A DNA stretch of 64,000 nucleotides, from assembly GCF_016598535.1 (NCBI RefSeq), contig NZ_CP066779.1, positions 2,170,001 to 2,234,000 on the forward strand, given 5' to 3'. This document shows, in pieces, positions 52,513 through 60,671 of the stretch. The stretch comes from Rhodococcus sp. P-2 (GTDB taxonomy: Bacteria; Actinomycetota; Actinomycetes; Mycobacteriales; Mycobacteriaceae). Within the stretch, counting starts at the first letter, position 1, and each line of letters starts with the position of its first letter. The position numbers and the translations under genes were made by a program. The notes beneath the pieces are model-generated. The model had not been told where the DNA came from, searched no databases, and saw only the letters and a program-made list of their open reading frames with translations.

Positions 52513-53388
52513 ATGAGCAGCGATGCAGACACGGGCACTCGTCGATCGAAGCCTCGAGAACTACGAGCCGATCCGATCGGCCCCGGCTCCCTGACATGGA
52601 CACACTTCGGCGACGTTCGCGGTCTGCTGTATCTCGGACGCGCAGGCACCCTGCAGAACATGCACCCCGCGGTAAGTGGAGCGCTGCAGGATCATTCGAA
52701 TTTCTTCGACAACCCGCTCGACCGCCTGTTCCGCTCACTGCCGCCCATCTACGGCGTCGTGTACGACCGGACCGAAGAGGGCACAGGCACGCTTGTTCGC
52801 AACTTCCACACCGATCTCAAAGGGATCGACGAAACCGGCGGGCGCTACCACGCCCTCGCTCCTGACACTTTCTGGTGGACACACGTCACGTTCTTCGAGG
52901 TGATTCTCGATTTCAACGAGCGATTCGCGTACAGGAAGTTCACGGCGGAGCAGAAGGACCAGCTTGTCCGTGAGGCCGTAACCTGGTGGCGCTGTTACGG
53001 ACTCACCGATCGGCCGGCTTTCGACGACTACGCCAGCTTCCGCACGTATTGGGAAGACATGCTCAACAACCACTTGATCAACACCCACACCACAAAATGG
53101 TCGACGCGCATCGCCGAGCACGACATCGCGCCTGCTCCGAAGGTTCCGACGTGGCTGTGGCGTCTTACCTCACGCCCCACGATGGCTGTGGCGAACTGGA
53201 TCGGCAAGGCACTGATGCCGGCGAAGGCGCGTGAGACCCTCGAATGGGAGTGGACGCTGCGCGACGAACGGATGTACTTCTGGTTCGCCCGCTTCCTGAC
53301 ATTGACAGATCGATTCTGGCATCTGCTGCCGCTACGACTGCGGTATGCACCGCGCGCCTACTCGGGCATCCGCGCGCAGGGTCTGTGA
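52513..53388 (+). CDS. MpaB/latex-clearing-like (DUF2236) oxygenase family protein
   Basis: 291 residues from ATG 52513 (GGAGGGG at 52498-52504). It matches DUF2236/MpaB proteins: PGSLTWTHFGDVRGLLYLGR, the conserved HALAPDTFWWTHVTF, and a later RFAYRKFT and YWEDMLNNHL stretch. Fungal MpaB cleaves a prenyl chain and the bacterial rubber oxygenase Lcp shares the fold, using a haem b. The conserved His/Arg here are compatible with haem binding. No signal peptide is seen. Substrate unknown, perhaps a lipid or terpenoid. It is preceded by a palindromic operator. Confidence 0.82.
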   Translation: MSSDADTGTRRSKPRELRADPIGPGSLTWTHFGDVRGLLYLGRAGTLQNMHPAVSGALQDHSNFFDNPLDRLFRSLPPIYGVVYDRTEEGTGTLVRNFHTDLKGIDETGGRYHALAPDTFWWTHVTFFEVILDFNERFAYRKFTAEQKDQLVREAVTWWRCYGLTDRPAFDDYASFRTYWEDMLNNHLINTHTTKWSTRIAEHDIAPAPKVPTWLWRLTSRPTMAVANWIGKALMPAKARETLEWEWTLRDERMYFWFARFLTLTDRFWHLLPLRLRYAPRAYSGIRAQGL

Positions 53389-53412
53389 GCGCTCGTCGGT
53401 AGGCTGGAGTGC

Positions 53413-53805
53413 GTGCCAGCTCATCTCCCCTCCGACGCGATCAGTGTCCGCGTGGACAGCTGGACGTGGGCGGTTCGGCTGTTCAAGACACGCTCGCAGG
53501 CGGCGACGGCCTGCCGATCGGGACACGTTCGGGTCAATGGAACGTCGGCAAAGGCGGCTCAGCAGGTGAAAGCCGGCGACGAGGTGCGGGTGCGTGTATC
53601 CGGCATCGAACGCATTGTCGTCGTGGTCAAGCCGATCACGAAGCGAGTCAGCGCGGTGCTGGCCGCCGATTGCCTGCAGGACAATTCACCACCCCCACCG
53701 CCTCCCGAACTGATTGCGTCCATTCCGCGACGTGATCGCGGCGCCGGCAGACCGACCAAGCGCGAGCGACGTGACCTCGAGAAGTTGCGCGGCCTCGAGC
53801 CGTAA
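53413..53805 (+). CDS. S4 domain RNA-binding protein (Hsp15-like)
   Basis: 130 residues from GTG 53413. The S4 domain covers about residues 12-70: VRVDSWTWAVRLFKTRSQAATACRS with GHVRVNG in the binding loop. The basic C-terminus KRERRDLEKLRG is typical of Hsp15/YrfH-like proteins that bind stalled 50S subunits. A Pro run interrupts the middle. It lies 24 bases after the oxygenase and may share its transcript, though no functional link is known. Confidence 0.85.
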   Translation: MPAHLPSDAISVRVDSWTWAVRLFKTRSQAATACRSGHVRVNGTSAKAAQQVKAGDEVRVRVSGIERIVVVVKPITKRVSAVLAADCLQDNSPPPPPPELIASIPRRDRGAGRPTKRERRDLEKLRGLEP

Positions 53806-53822
53806 CCACCGCCTCGAACGCG

Positions 53823-54455
53823 TCACGACCTCGAAACAGGCTGACGCAGAACCGTCTTCAGTTTCTCGGGCGCTGTCCGGCGAGCGTCACCGAGATAGAT
53901 CTCGTGATGATCGCCGTTGAAGCTCAGGCCGTTCGCCGGGATGAACGTATTGTGCAAGCGGTCAAGGGTGGGAGCCTCGTCGTCGTAGGAACCTACGTGA
54001 AGAATCTGGACGGACAGGCCCTCCTCCAATTCGAGGAACCGCACCTTGTCCAAAGCCGCCACGTTCTTCTTGGCGCGGACCGCTTTGGCTCGAACTGAGG
54101 CGATCGCCCCAGACAGTTCGGCCTGAGTGATCCATTCCGGTTGCGAGATCATCATCGTCCAATCCCACGACGCCTTGTCCCGTGTCACGAACACTTCGGG
54201 ATCATCTGCCCGCCACAACCCTTCCAGCGGGCCAACGACGAAGTCGCGATCCAGTTCCTTCTTGCTCGCGAATTTTGTCGAGTACGACACTGAATACAGC
54301 GCTTCGAGCGCGTCCGCGTACTCGGTGGCAGTGTTGGGGTCGCCGTGACCGTCGACAGCGAAGTAGCCGAAGCGTGGAACGGTCACGAGGGCAAAATCGC
54401 GGCGCCCGGGCGAATAGAGTTCCTTGTAGACCTTTTTGACGTCGTACTTCTCCAT
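53823..54455 (-). CDS. GyrI-like (SOUL/Rob effector-domain) small-molecule binding protein
   Basis: 210 residues. It has the GyrI-like effector fold: FALVTVPRFGYFAVDGHG at the start, LEGLWRAD near the middle, and VQILHVGSYDDEAPTLDRLH, ending with GDARRTAPEKLKT. No DNA-binding domain is attached. Such stand-alone proteins bind small hydrophobic molecules or inhibitors of gyrase. The start is ATG 54455, divergent from the metallophosphoesterase gene and convergent with the S4 gene. Confidence 0.8.
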   Translation of the reverse strand: MEKYDVKKVYKELYSPGRRDFALVTVPRFGYFAVDGHGDPNTATEYADALEALYSVSYSTKFASKKELDRDFVVGPLEGLWRADDPEVFVTRDKASWDWTMMISQPEWITQAELSGAIASVRAKAVRAKKNVAALDKVRFLELEEGLSVQILHVGSYDDEAPTLDRLHNTFIPANGLSFNGDHHEIYLGDARRTAPEKLKTVLRQPVSRS

Positions 54456-54576
54456 GCGGCACCTACCTGAGCTCGGACCAAGTTCAACATCAGGAAACTA
54501 GCCGAAGGTGCCGACAACCGAATAGCGAACCAGCGTCCCCTTGTTAATAGACCAGTGGACCTTTACTCTGGACGGG

Positions 54577-55761
54577 GTGACTACACACCAGACGACCGAC
54601 GTCGCCCCAGCAGCACGTCGCAGACCGTTGCGGATCGTGGCTATTTCGGCGATTGTCGCGTCGATCTTGGCTCTATTGTTCGTGTATCCGTGGTGGAGCT
54701 TGTTCGTCCGACCGGACTGGCCGACGGCAGTCACAGTCTTCGGCACCGTTCTGTTTGCCGCCCTCCTGGTCACTCTGCCTGTCACCATGGTGCTCAGCCA
54801 CGGACACACCGATCGTGATCCCATTCGCCTGGTCGGCGACGCACTCCTCGGAATCATCTGGGTCGTGTTCGTGTGGACGTTGCTCGGCGAAGTCCTGAGA
54901 CTCGGACTGCTCGTCGGCGGCGTGGATGACCCGCTTCGATCGAGAATCGTTGCCGTTGCGGCCCTGATCACCTCGGCCGCTCTGCTGATCTGGGGCCACC
55001 GGGAAGCCATGAGACTGCCACGGATCAAGCAGGTCGACGTCACCATCCCTCGCCTTGGTGCGGGGATGGACAAACTTCGGGTAGTCGCGATCACCGACAC
55101 TCACTTCGGGCCGATCAATCGCGAGAAGTGGTCCGAGCGCGTCATCGCGGCAGTCAACGATCTCGACGCCGACATCGTGGCCCACGTCGGTGACATCGCC
55201 GACGGAACGGTAGAGCAACGCCTCGGCCAAGCGACGCCCCTCGCATCGGTCGAAGCCAGGCTCGCTCGCGTCTACGTGACCGGCAATCACGAGTACTTCC
55301 ACGAGGCTCAGGAGTGGCTCGACTACATGACCTCGATCGGCTGGGACGCGCTGCACAACCGCCACCTCGTGGTCACCAAGGGCGGAGACAGACTGGTCAT
55401 CGCCGGAGTCGACGATGCGACAGCGTTGGGATCGAAACTCGACGGGCACGGCGCGAACTTCGACATGGCCCTGGCCGGCTCCGACCCCGAATTGCCGATC
55501 CTGATGCTCGCCCACCAACCGAAGCAGGTTACTCAGTCCGCTTCTGCGGGAGTGGATCTGCAGCTCGCCGGTCATACCCACGGCGGACAGATCTGGCCCT
55601 TCAACTTTCTGGTGAAACTCGATCAACCGTCGGTACACGGGCTTACCAGGCACGGAGAACGTACGCAGCTGTACACCAGCCGGGGAACCGGATTCTGGGG
55701 TCCGCCCTTCAGGGTGTTCGCACCGAGCGAGATAACCGTTCTGACGCTGCACAGCGCCTGA
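54577..55761 (+). CDS. Membrane-anchored metallophosphoesterase (YaeI/calcineurin-like)
   Basis: 394 residues from GTG 54577. Four membrane segments fill the first 150 residues. The rest is a calcineurin-like phosphoesterase: ITDTHFG, AHVGDIADG, VTGNHEYFH, LMLAHQPKQ and LAGHTHGGQIWP carry the metal-binding Asp, His and Asn. Members in this group act on lipid or membrane-associated phosphates. The upstream open frame to 54541 is not used because GGACGGG fits only the GTG. Convergent with a TetR gene. Confidence 0.88.
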   Translation: MTTHQTTDVAPAARRRPLRIVAISAIVASILALLFVYPWWSLFVRPDWPTAVTVFGTVLFAALLVTLPVTMVLSHGHTDRDPIRLVGDALLGIIWVVFVWTLLGEVLRLGLLVGGVDDPLRSRIVAVAALITSAALLIWGHREAMRLPRIKQVDVTIPRLGAGMDKLRVVAITDTHFGPINREKWSERVIAAVNDLDADIVAHVGDIADGTVEQRLGQATPLASVEARLARVYVTGNHEYFHEAQEWLDYMTSIGWDALHNRHLVVTKGGDRLVIAGVDDATALGSKLDGHGANFDMALAGSDPELPILMLAHQPKQVTQSASAGVDLQLAGHTHGGQIWPFNFLVKLDQPSVHGLTRHGERTQLYTSRGTGFWGPPFRVFAPSEITVLTLHSA

Positions 55762-55767
55762 TCGTTC

Positions 55768-56454
55768 TCAGCTCGTTCGGGTTGCCGCTCGCGCCGACAA
55801 CCCGACGAGCTGGTTGATCAGACCTTCACGCAGGCCGACTGCGAACATGTCGGAGGCCGGGGGCGCCTGCATCTCGTTCAGTACGACGACCATGGATTCA
55901 GTCGGCTCGGCGGTCGGCCACAAGCCGGCAACGATCACCAGGGTCACCTTGGCGAATTGAGCGGCGTCGCCCTCCGAGAGATGGGACAGTTGCGAATGAA
56001 TCAGCGACGCAAACCTTCCCGAGTTGACCGTCGCCCGCTTCTTGAAGTCACGGGCGAAGTCGACGGAGATGTTTCTTTCGAGAACACCGGCCATGACACT
56101 CATCAACTCGCACAGTAACCGCTGTGAGACAAGCGATTCCGCAACCGCGGATGCCACATGAATTTCAGCGGCGAACGGTGACTCGTCACCGGCCGGAGTC
56201 AACGACTCGGACAACCCGTCCAACCACGCAACCCAGTTCTCGTCGAGCACTTCGAGAAAGATGGCTTCGCGACTGTCGAAGTACCGGAGCACGTTCGACT
56301 TCGCCAGGCCGACGCTCTCACTGAGCTCACGCAGGCTGATGTCGGCGACGGGTCTGGACCCGAGCATCGCGCGGGCTGCATCGAGAATCGCGCACCGACG
56401 TGCTTCGATCTGCTCGGGCCTGCGCGCGCGCTGGAATCCGTGGGTCGCCACCAT
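55768..56454 (-). CDS. TetR family transcriptional regulator
   Basis: 228 residues from ATG 56454. The helix-turn-helix is ISLRELSESVGLAKSNVLRYF. The C-terminal ligand domain includes RLLCELMSVMAGVLERNISVDF, the TetR_C type seen in antibiotic or solvent response regulators. It is co-directional with a potassium channel gene upstream (47-base gap) but an operon is uncertain. Target not evident; it ends 6 bases from the phosphoesterase stop. Confidence 0.87.
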   Translation of the reverse strand: MVATHGFQRARRPEQIEARRCAILDAARAMLGSRPVADISLRELSESVGLAKSNVLRYFDSREAIFLEVLDENWVAWLDGLSESLTPAGDESPFAAEIHVASAVAESLVSQRLLCELMSVMAGVLERNISVDFARDFKKRATVNSGRFASLIHSQLSHLSEGDAAQFAKVTLVIVAGLWPTAEPTESMVVVLNEMQAPPASDMFAVGLREGLINQLVGLSARAATRTS

Positions 56455-56501
56455 CACGTAAGATTATCAGACCATCGTTCTATTGTTTGCTGCACTGCGG
56501 G

Positions 56502-57329
56502 TCAATTGTCCGAAGGTGCATGCTGCGCCACGACTCCCCTCGACGCCAGTTCGCGACGCAGCGAATCGGTATCGACGGACGCGAGATCGACTCGGTGCGT
56601 GCGGGTGGCCAAAGCTCGGACCTCCACGGACAGATCTGCCACCTGCTTACGCGTCGCGGCCTGCCCTGCCTCGTCCTGTTCCGCCACTCGCTCGACCAAC
56701 CAGGAAGCGAGTGTGGCAGTTACGATGCCCAGCAATGCAATTCCGCCGATCATCAACGCTCCGGCGATCAGGCGCCCGGTTGTAGTGACAGGAGCCATGT
56801 CTCCGTAACCGACGGTCGTAACCGTCTCCATCGCCCACCACAACGCCGTCCCGTACGACGTGATGGCGGCGCCCTCAGCGTGCCGCTCGGCGTCGAGCAT
56901 GGCCAGTGCCGCGACACCGATCAGCAAGGCCGTAGCCCCGGTGGCGTAAACAACCACTCGTCCACGCAAGCTTTGCCCGCTCGAGCGGTGGACTATAGCA
57001 AGCAGGGTGACCAGTCGAAGGAGGCGCAAGGGACGCAGCATGGGTAGCACCACCATCGCCAAATCCAAGAGATGCCTGACGAACCAGCGACCGCGAGCAG
57101 GAGCCAACCACAGGCGAACTGCGTAGTCGACGGCAAATACGACCCACGCGGCCCACATGATCCATTCGGTCAGGCGATGCGGGAAGCCAGTCGGTTGCGC
57201 CAGGACTTGGTACGCGTACGCCACCAAGAACAGGCAGGCCGCAGCGGTCAAGGGGATGTCGGTGGTGAGCTGCCACCGCTCCGACGTCCACGCAGTGCGG
57301 CGGTGCACCGACTTCGTCGATTCGTTCAT
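56502..57329 (-). CDS. Voltage-gated-like potassium channel
   Basis: 275 residues with six membrane segments. The pore helix and filter are TVTTVGYGDMAP (T172-V-G-Y-G-D177). An S4-like segment carries LRPLRLLRLVTLL with regularly spaced Arg. It resembles KvAP/KvLQ-type prokaryotic channels; a C-terminal coiled-coil stretch (ERVAEQDEAGQAATRKQ) may tetramerise the protein. Voltage or pH sensing is inferred from the Arg row. It is co-directional with dagK upstream. Confidence 0.88.
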   Translation of the reverse strand: MNESTKSVHRRTAWTSERWQLTTDIPLTAAACLFLVAYAYQVLAQPTGFPHRLTEWIMWAAWVVFAVDYAVRLWLAPARGRWFVRHLLDLAMVVLPMLRPLRLLRLVTLLAIVHRSSGQSLRGRVVVYATGATALLIGVAALAMLDAERHAEGAAITSYGTALWWAMETVTTVGYGDMAPVTTTGRLIAGALMIGGIALLGIVTATLASWLVERVAEQDEAGQAATRKQVADLSVEVRALATRTHRVDLASVDTDSLRRELASRGVVAQHAPSDN

Positions 57330-57375
57330 CCGAGAAGTCTTACACCACTGCTACCGCGTGACCGGCAGAACCGAC

Positions 57376-58293
57376 TCAGATCCGAGTGTGCGTCAAGATG
57401 TTGAGCGCCATGGGAACTGCCTCGATCGTGATGGGCAACGGCCCCACCCGATCGCCGTCCGCGTAGGCGATGATGCCCTCGGAGACCAACCGCACCTTCT
57501 TCGACCGATACGTCTGCACCGCATCCAAGGAGACGTGAGTTCCCTTGTACACCCGCGGAAACAGGCGCACCAGACGCAACCTCGAACCGTGCCCGACGAC
57601 GGTCAGATCCAGCAACCCGTCCGACTTCGACGCTCCTGGCGTGATGAGCATGCCGCCACCGTACGAGCGCCCGTTGCCGACAGCCACGAGCGTCGCGTCC
57701 ACCGTGATGACCTCGTCGTCGAGTTCGATCCGGTACGGCAACGGCTTCATCTTCGCCAACTCGGCGAGCATCGCCAAGTTGTAGCGCATCGGCCCCTTGG
57801 GCCAGGACATCCGATTGGCCCGTTCACTGACCAGCGAATCGAATCCGCTCGCGATGATCGTTCCCGACCAGACGACGGAACCGTCGGCAAGCGTGATCTT
57901 CGCCAGGTCGGACTGCTGCACGACGCCGTCGGCGATCACATCGGCGGCTGCCTCGGGATCGCCTGTGGGAATGCCGAACTCACGGGCGTGATCGTTACCG
58001 GTGCCTGCCGGGATGAGCCCGATGGGCGTGTCGGTCAAGGCAGCAGCCTGCAATCCGATACTGATGGCGCCGTCGCCGCCGACCACCACCAGCGCGTCGG
58101 TACCTTCCTCGATCGCACGACGCGCCAACTTCTTGGCGTCGTCGGCGTCGGTTCCGATGATCTCGGTGACGGCAACTCCCCGAGCACGCAGTCGCGCAAC
58201 ACCTTTGCGTCCGGCCGCAGGCGCGTGACCATGCCCCGCCATCGGATTGATCAGGACGGTAACCTTCTCGATCTGACTGCGGGTTTCGGTCAC
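57376..58293 (-). CDS. dagK: Diacylglycerol kinase (lipid kinase)
   Basis: 305 residues from GTG 58293, whose GTGA overlaps the stop of the flavoprotein gene. The DAGK catalytic motif is VVVGGDGAISIGLQ near residue 68, and the ATP loop is IPAGTGNDHAREFGIP. It matches mycobacterial DagK, which phosphorylates diacylglycerol to phosphatidic acid for mannoside and phospholipid synthesis at the membrane. The pairing with the flavoprotein oxidase is the same as in mycobacteria. Confidence 0.92.
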   Translation of the reverse strand: MTETRSQIEKVTVLINPMAGHGHAPAAGRKGVARLRARGVAVTEIIGTDADDAKKLARRAIEEGTDALVVVGGDGAISIGLQAAALTDTPIGLIPAGTGNDHAREFGIPTGDPEAAADVIADGVVQQSDLAKITLADGSVVWSGTIIASGFDSLVSERANRMSWPKGPMRYNLAMLAELAKMKPLPYRIELDDEVITVDATLVAVGNGRSYGGGMLITPGASKSDGLLDLTVVGHGSRLRLVRLFPRVYKGTHVSLDAVQTYRSKKVRLVSEGIIAYADGDRVGPLPITIEAVPMALNILTHTRI

Positions 58294-59903
58294 GGAATCA
58301 GCTTTCCAGGATTGAGGATGCCGGCAGGGTCCACTGCATTCTTCACTGCGCGAAGGATATTCGCGCCCAATTCGCCGATCTCGTCCTTCATCCACGGGCG
58401 ATGATCAGCGCCGACTGCATGATGATGGGTGATCGTGCCGCCGGCCGAAATGATCGCATCGCCCGCGGCAGTCTTCGCCTTGTGCCACTGAGCGATCGGG
58501 TCTTCGGTCTGCGCGCTGACCACTGTGAAGTACAGCGAAGCGCCGGTCTTGTAGGTGTGCGAAATGTGGCACATGACGAGCGGCTGAGTACCCTGCTCGA
58601 CGAGAGCCTTCGTCAGTGCCTCGGTGACCGAGGAGCGCAGGTTCGCGAGGTTGCCCCAGGTGGTCGCCGTCTCGAGGGTTTCACACAGCGCACCGACATC
58701 GAGGAGAGCGTCACGCAGATACGGTGCATCGAATCGCCCGTGCTCCCAACTATTTCCGGGCTCCTCACCGAGCGAAGTTCCACCGTGAGCGGTGAGAATT
58801 GCGCGGGCCTCCGCCATCCGTTCAGCGGTGTGCGAAGCCGTGCCCTCGTAGGTGGTGATCCCGAGGCAACCACCGGTGAAGGCGTTCTCACCGATCTTGT
58901 CGGTGGTCGCCAGATTCACGCCACTCTCGGCCTCGTCGGACAACCGCAGGACGGTCGGAGCCGATCCTTCCTGAACCAGCTCACGCAATGCGGCTGCGCC
59001 GGTAGCGAAGTCGGGGAAGCTCCATCCCTCGCGCACGGTGGTTTCGGGCAGGCGGTGAACCCTTACACGCACGTGCGTGATGACGCCGAACGTGCCCTCG
59101 GAGCCGACAAAAAGCTCACCCAGATCGGGGCCTGCAGCGGATGCCGGCGCACGCCCGGTCTCGATCACGCCACTCGGGGTGACAACGGTGAGGCCCTGAA
59201 CCATGTCCTCGAAGCGCCCGTATCCAGCCGACGCCTGCCCCGAAGAACGGGTGGCGGCGAACCCGCCCAGAGTGGCGAACAGGAAGCTCTGCGGGAAGTG
59301 CCCCACCGAGAAGCCGTGCTCACGCAGAAGCTCCTCGGCGCGTGGACCGGTGGTTCCGCCGCCGAACGTCGCGATACCCGATTCCTCGTCCAACCCGACG
59401 AGCTGATCGAACCTGCGCAGATCGAGAGATAGAACTGCGTCGAACCCGTCACGAATGGGATCGAGCCCGCCGACGACGCTGGTGCCACCACCGAACGGGA
59501 CCACTGCGATCCGGTTGGCAGAGCAGTATCGGAGAACCTGTTCGACCTCTGCGTCTGTCCCTGGAGTGACGACTACGTCCGGTGCGTCCTGCGGCTCGGC
59601 GCTACGACGGCGGAGCAGATCCGGGGTGCTCTTGCCACCGGCCCGAAGGATTCGATCCGAATCCTTGGTGCTGACGTACTCCGCCCCGACCATCCCGGCC
59701 AGCGCTTCGACGTGCGACTGAGCCATAGCGGACGGAACCACCTGGACGTCTTCGATCGCGAGGCGCGATCGCGTCGGTGCGGAGACACCGAGAAATCCGG
59801 TCAACAGTGATGTGACTGCGTCCGACAGTTCACGCTTCTTGGCCGGATCGCCCCAGGCGTCCCACTGCATCGGCGGTTGCAAGGCAGACTTTTCGGTGCT
59901 CAT
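58290..59903 (-). CDS. FAD-linked oxidase (alkyl-DHAP synthase-like)
   Basis: 537 residues from ATG 59903; the frame is open to 59966 but that reaches the DinB stop. The PCMH FAD-binding domain has PFGGGTSVVGGLDP. The C-terminal region LDVGALCETLETATTW and CHISHTYKTGASLYFTVV is the cap typical of the alkyldihydroxyacetonephosphate synthase group. It would use FAD to oxidise or exchange an acyl or alkyl group; the true substrate in actinobacteria is not clear. It overlaps dagK by four bases, supporting a lipid-linked role. Confidence 0.9.
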   Translation of the reverse strand: MSTEKSALQPPMQWDAWGDPAKKRELSDAVTSLLTGFLGVSAPTRSRLAIEDVQVVPSAMAQSHVEALAGMVGAEYVSTKDSDRILRAGGKSTPDLLRRRSAEPQDAPDVVVTPGTDAEVEQVLRYCSANRIAVVPFGGGTSVVGGLDPIRDGFDAVLSLDLRRFDQLVGLDEESGIATFGGGTTGPRAEELLREHGFSVGHFPQSFLFATLGGFAATRSSGQASAGYGRFEDMVQGLTVVTPSGVIETGRAPASAAGPDLGELFVGSEGTFGVITHVRVRVHRLPETTVREGWSFPDFATGAAALRELVQEGSAPTVLRLSDEAESGVNLATTDKIGENAFTGGCLGITTYEGTASHTAERMAEARAILTAHGGTSLGEEPGNSWEHGRFDAPYLRDALLDVGALCETLETATTWGNLANLRSSVTEALTKALVEQGTQPLVMCHISHTYKTGASLYFTVVSAQTEDPIAQWHKAKTAAGDAIISAGGTITHHHAVGADHRPWMKDEIGELGANILRAVKNAVDPAGILNPGKLIP

Positions 59904-59905
59904 AG

Positions 59906-59915
59906 ACACTAGTGT
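59906..59915. promoter_or_regulatory. Perfect 10-bp palindrome before FAD-oxidase gene
   Basis: ACACTAGTGT three bases upstream of the ATG, in an AT-rich promoter stretch. Could be an operator or overlap the start region; weak support. Confidence 0.25.
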
Positions 59916-59945
59916 TACATATTTGTGTGATGTGTAAACATCCCG

Positions 59946-59967
59946 GTTGATCGAGCTGTCGATCAAC
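59946..59967 (-). terminator. Hairpin at the end of the DinB gene
   Basis: 9-bp perfect stem (59946-59954 with 59959-59967), 4-base loop, containing the DinB stop codon. No U-run, so termination is uncertain. Confidence 0.4.
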
Positions 59968-60502
59968 CCATCGTCTTGGATCCGTCGATGGCTTCACGAA
60001 GCATGTCCGCGTGGCCCGCATGCTGGGCCGTCTCGGCGATGATGTGCAGCAGTGCGCGCCGCGCTGACCAGCGAGCTCCCACTTCGAACCACGGCGCCGA
60101 CGGCAGTGGATGCGAGATGTCGAGGCTGTCCAGCGAGGCCACCAACTCGTCGGTCCTCGCCGCGATCCCCTCGTATTCGGACACGATGCTTGCCAAGGTC
60201 TCACCCTCGACCATGGCAAATTCGTTCGCCCGTTCCTGCTGCATCTCTTCCGACCACTGGGTCGGGTCGAAGTCACCACCAAGTCCGGCCGGCCCTTGCA
60301 GAATGAAGTCGACCCAACCCTTTTCTGCCTGACCTACATGCTTGACCAATCCGCCGAGGCACAGTTCGCTCACGGTCGGCCTCGAAGCAGCCTGGTCGTC
60401 GGTGAGGTTCTTGACGGTGAAGAGCAAGAATTCGCGATGCTGACGCAGGCTCTGGAGGAGATCCGCGCGCTCGCCGGTGACGGTGGCAGTCGGTGCGTTC
60501 AT
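59963..60502 (-). CDS. DinB/YfiT-like superfamily protein (DUF664 type)
   Basis: 179 residues from ATG 60502 with AAGGA upstream; the open frame to 60556 lacks a better site. Four-helix DinB pattern: LLQSLRQHREFLLFTVKNLT, then ELCLGGLVKHVGQAEKGW with the metal His, and ALLHIIAETAQHAGHADMLRE with the second His pair. These proteins bind a metal and transfer mycothiol or bacillithiol, and actinobacterial members act in detoxification. Substrate unknown. It follows htpG on the same strand beyond a terminator. Confidence 0.85.
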   Translation of the reverse strand: MNAPTATVTGERADLLQSLRQHREFLLFTVKNLTDDQAASRPTVSELCLGGLVKHVGQAEKGWVDFILQGPAGLGGDFDPTQWSEEMQQERANEFAMVEGETLASIVSEYEGIAARTDELVASLDSLDISHPLPSAPWFEVGARWSARRALLHIIAETAQHAGHADMLREAIDGSKTMG

Positions 60503-60598
60503 GATGTTTTCCTTCGCTCGTGGGTTCTTGTCTGTGAGAACTACGTTAGAAGTCATTGCGGACAGAAACGGTCCTCAATAGAAAACGATCAAGAAAAA

Positions 60599-60636
60599 AC
60601 TCCCGGCACCCACCCATGAAGGTGAGTGCCGGGAGT
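60599..60636 (-). terminator. Rho-independent terminator of htpG
   Basis: 11-bp perfect outer stem (60599-60609 with 60626-60636), partly extended inside. On the minus strand it is followed by TTTTTTCTTG, a clear U-run. Confidence 0.9.
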
Positions 60637-60671
60637 ACGAGCGAGCTACGACGAAATAGGACTGCGCGAGA

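Noticed and set aside
56455..56501. TetR operator in the gap between the TetR and potassium channel genes
   Set aside because: AGACCATCGTTCT is only weakly palindromic (8 of 13 positions), so no site is claimed.
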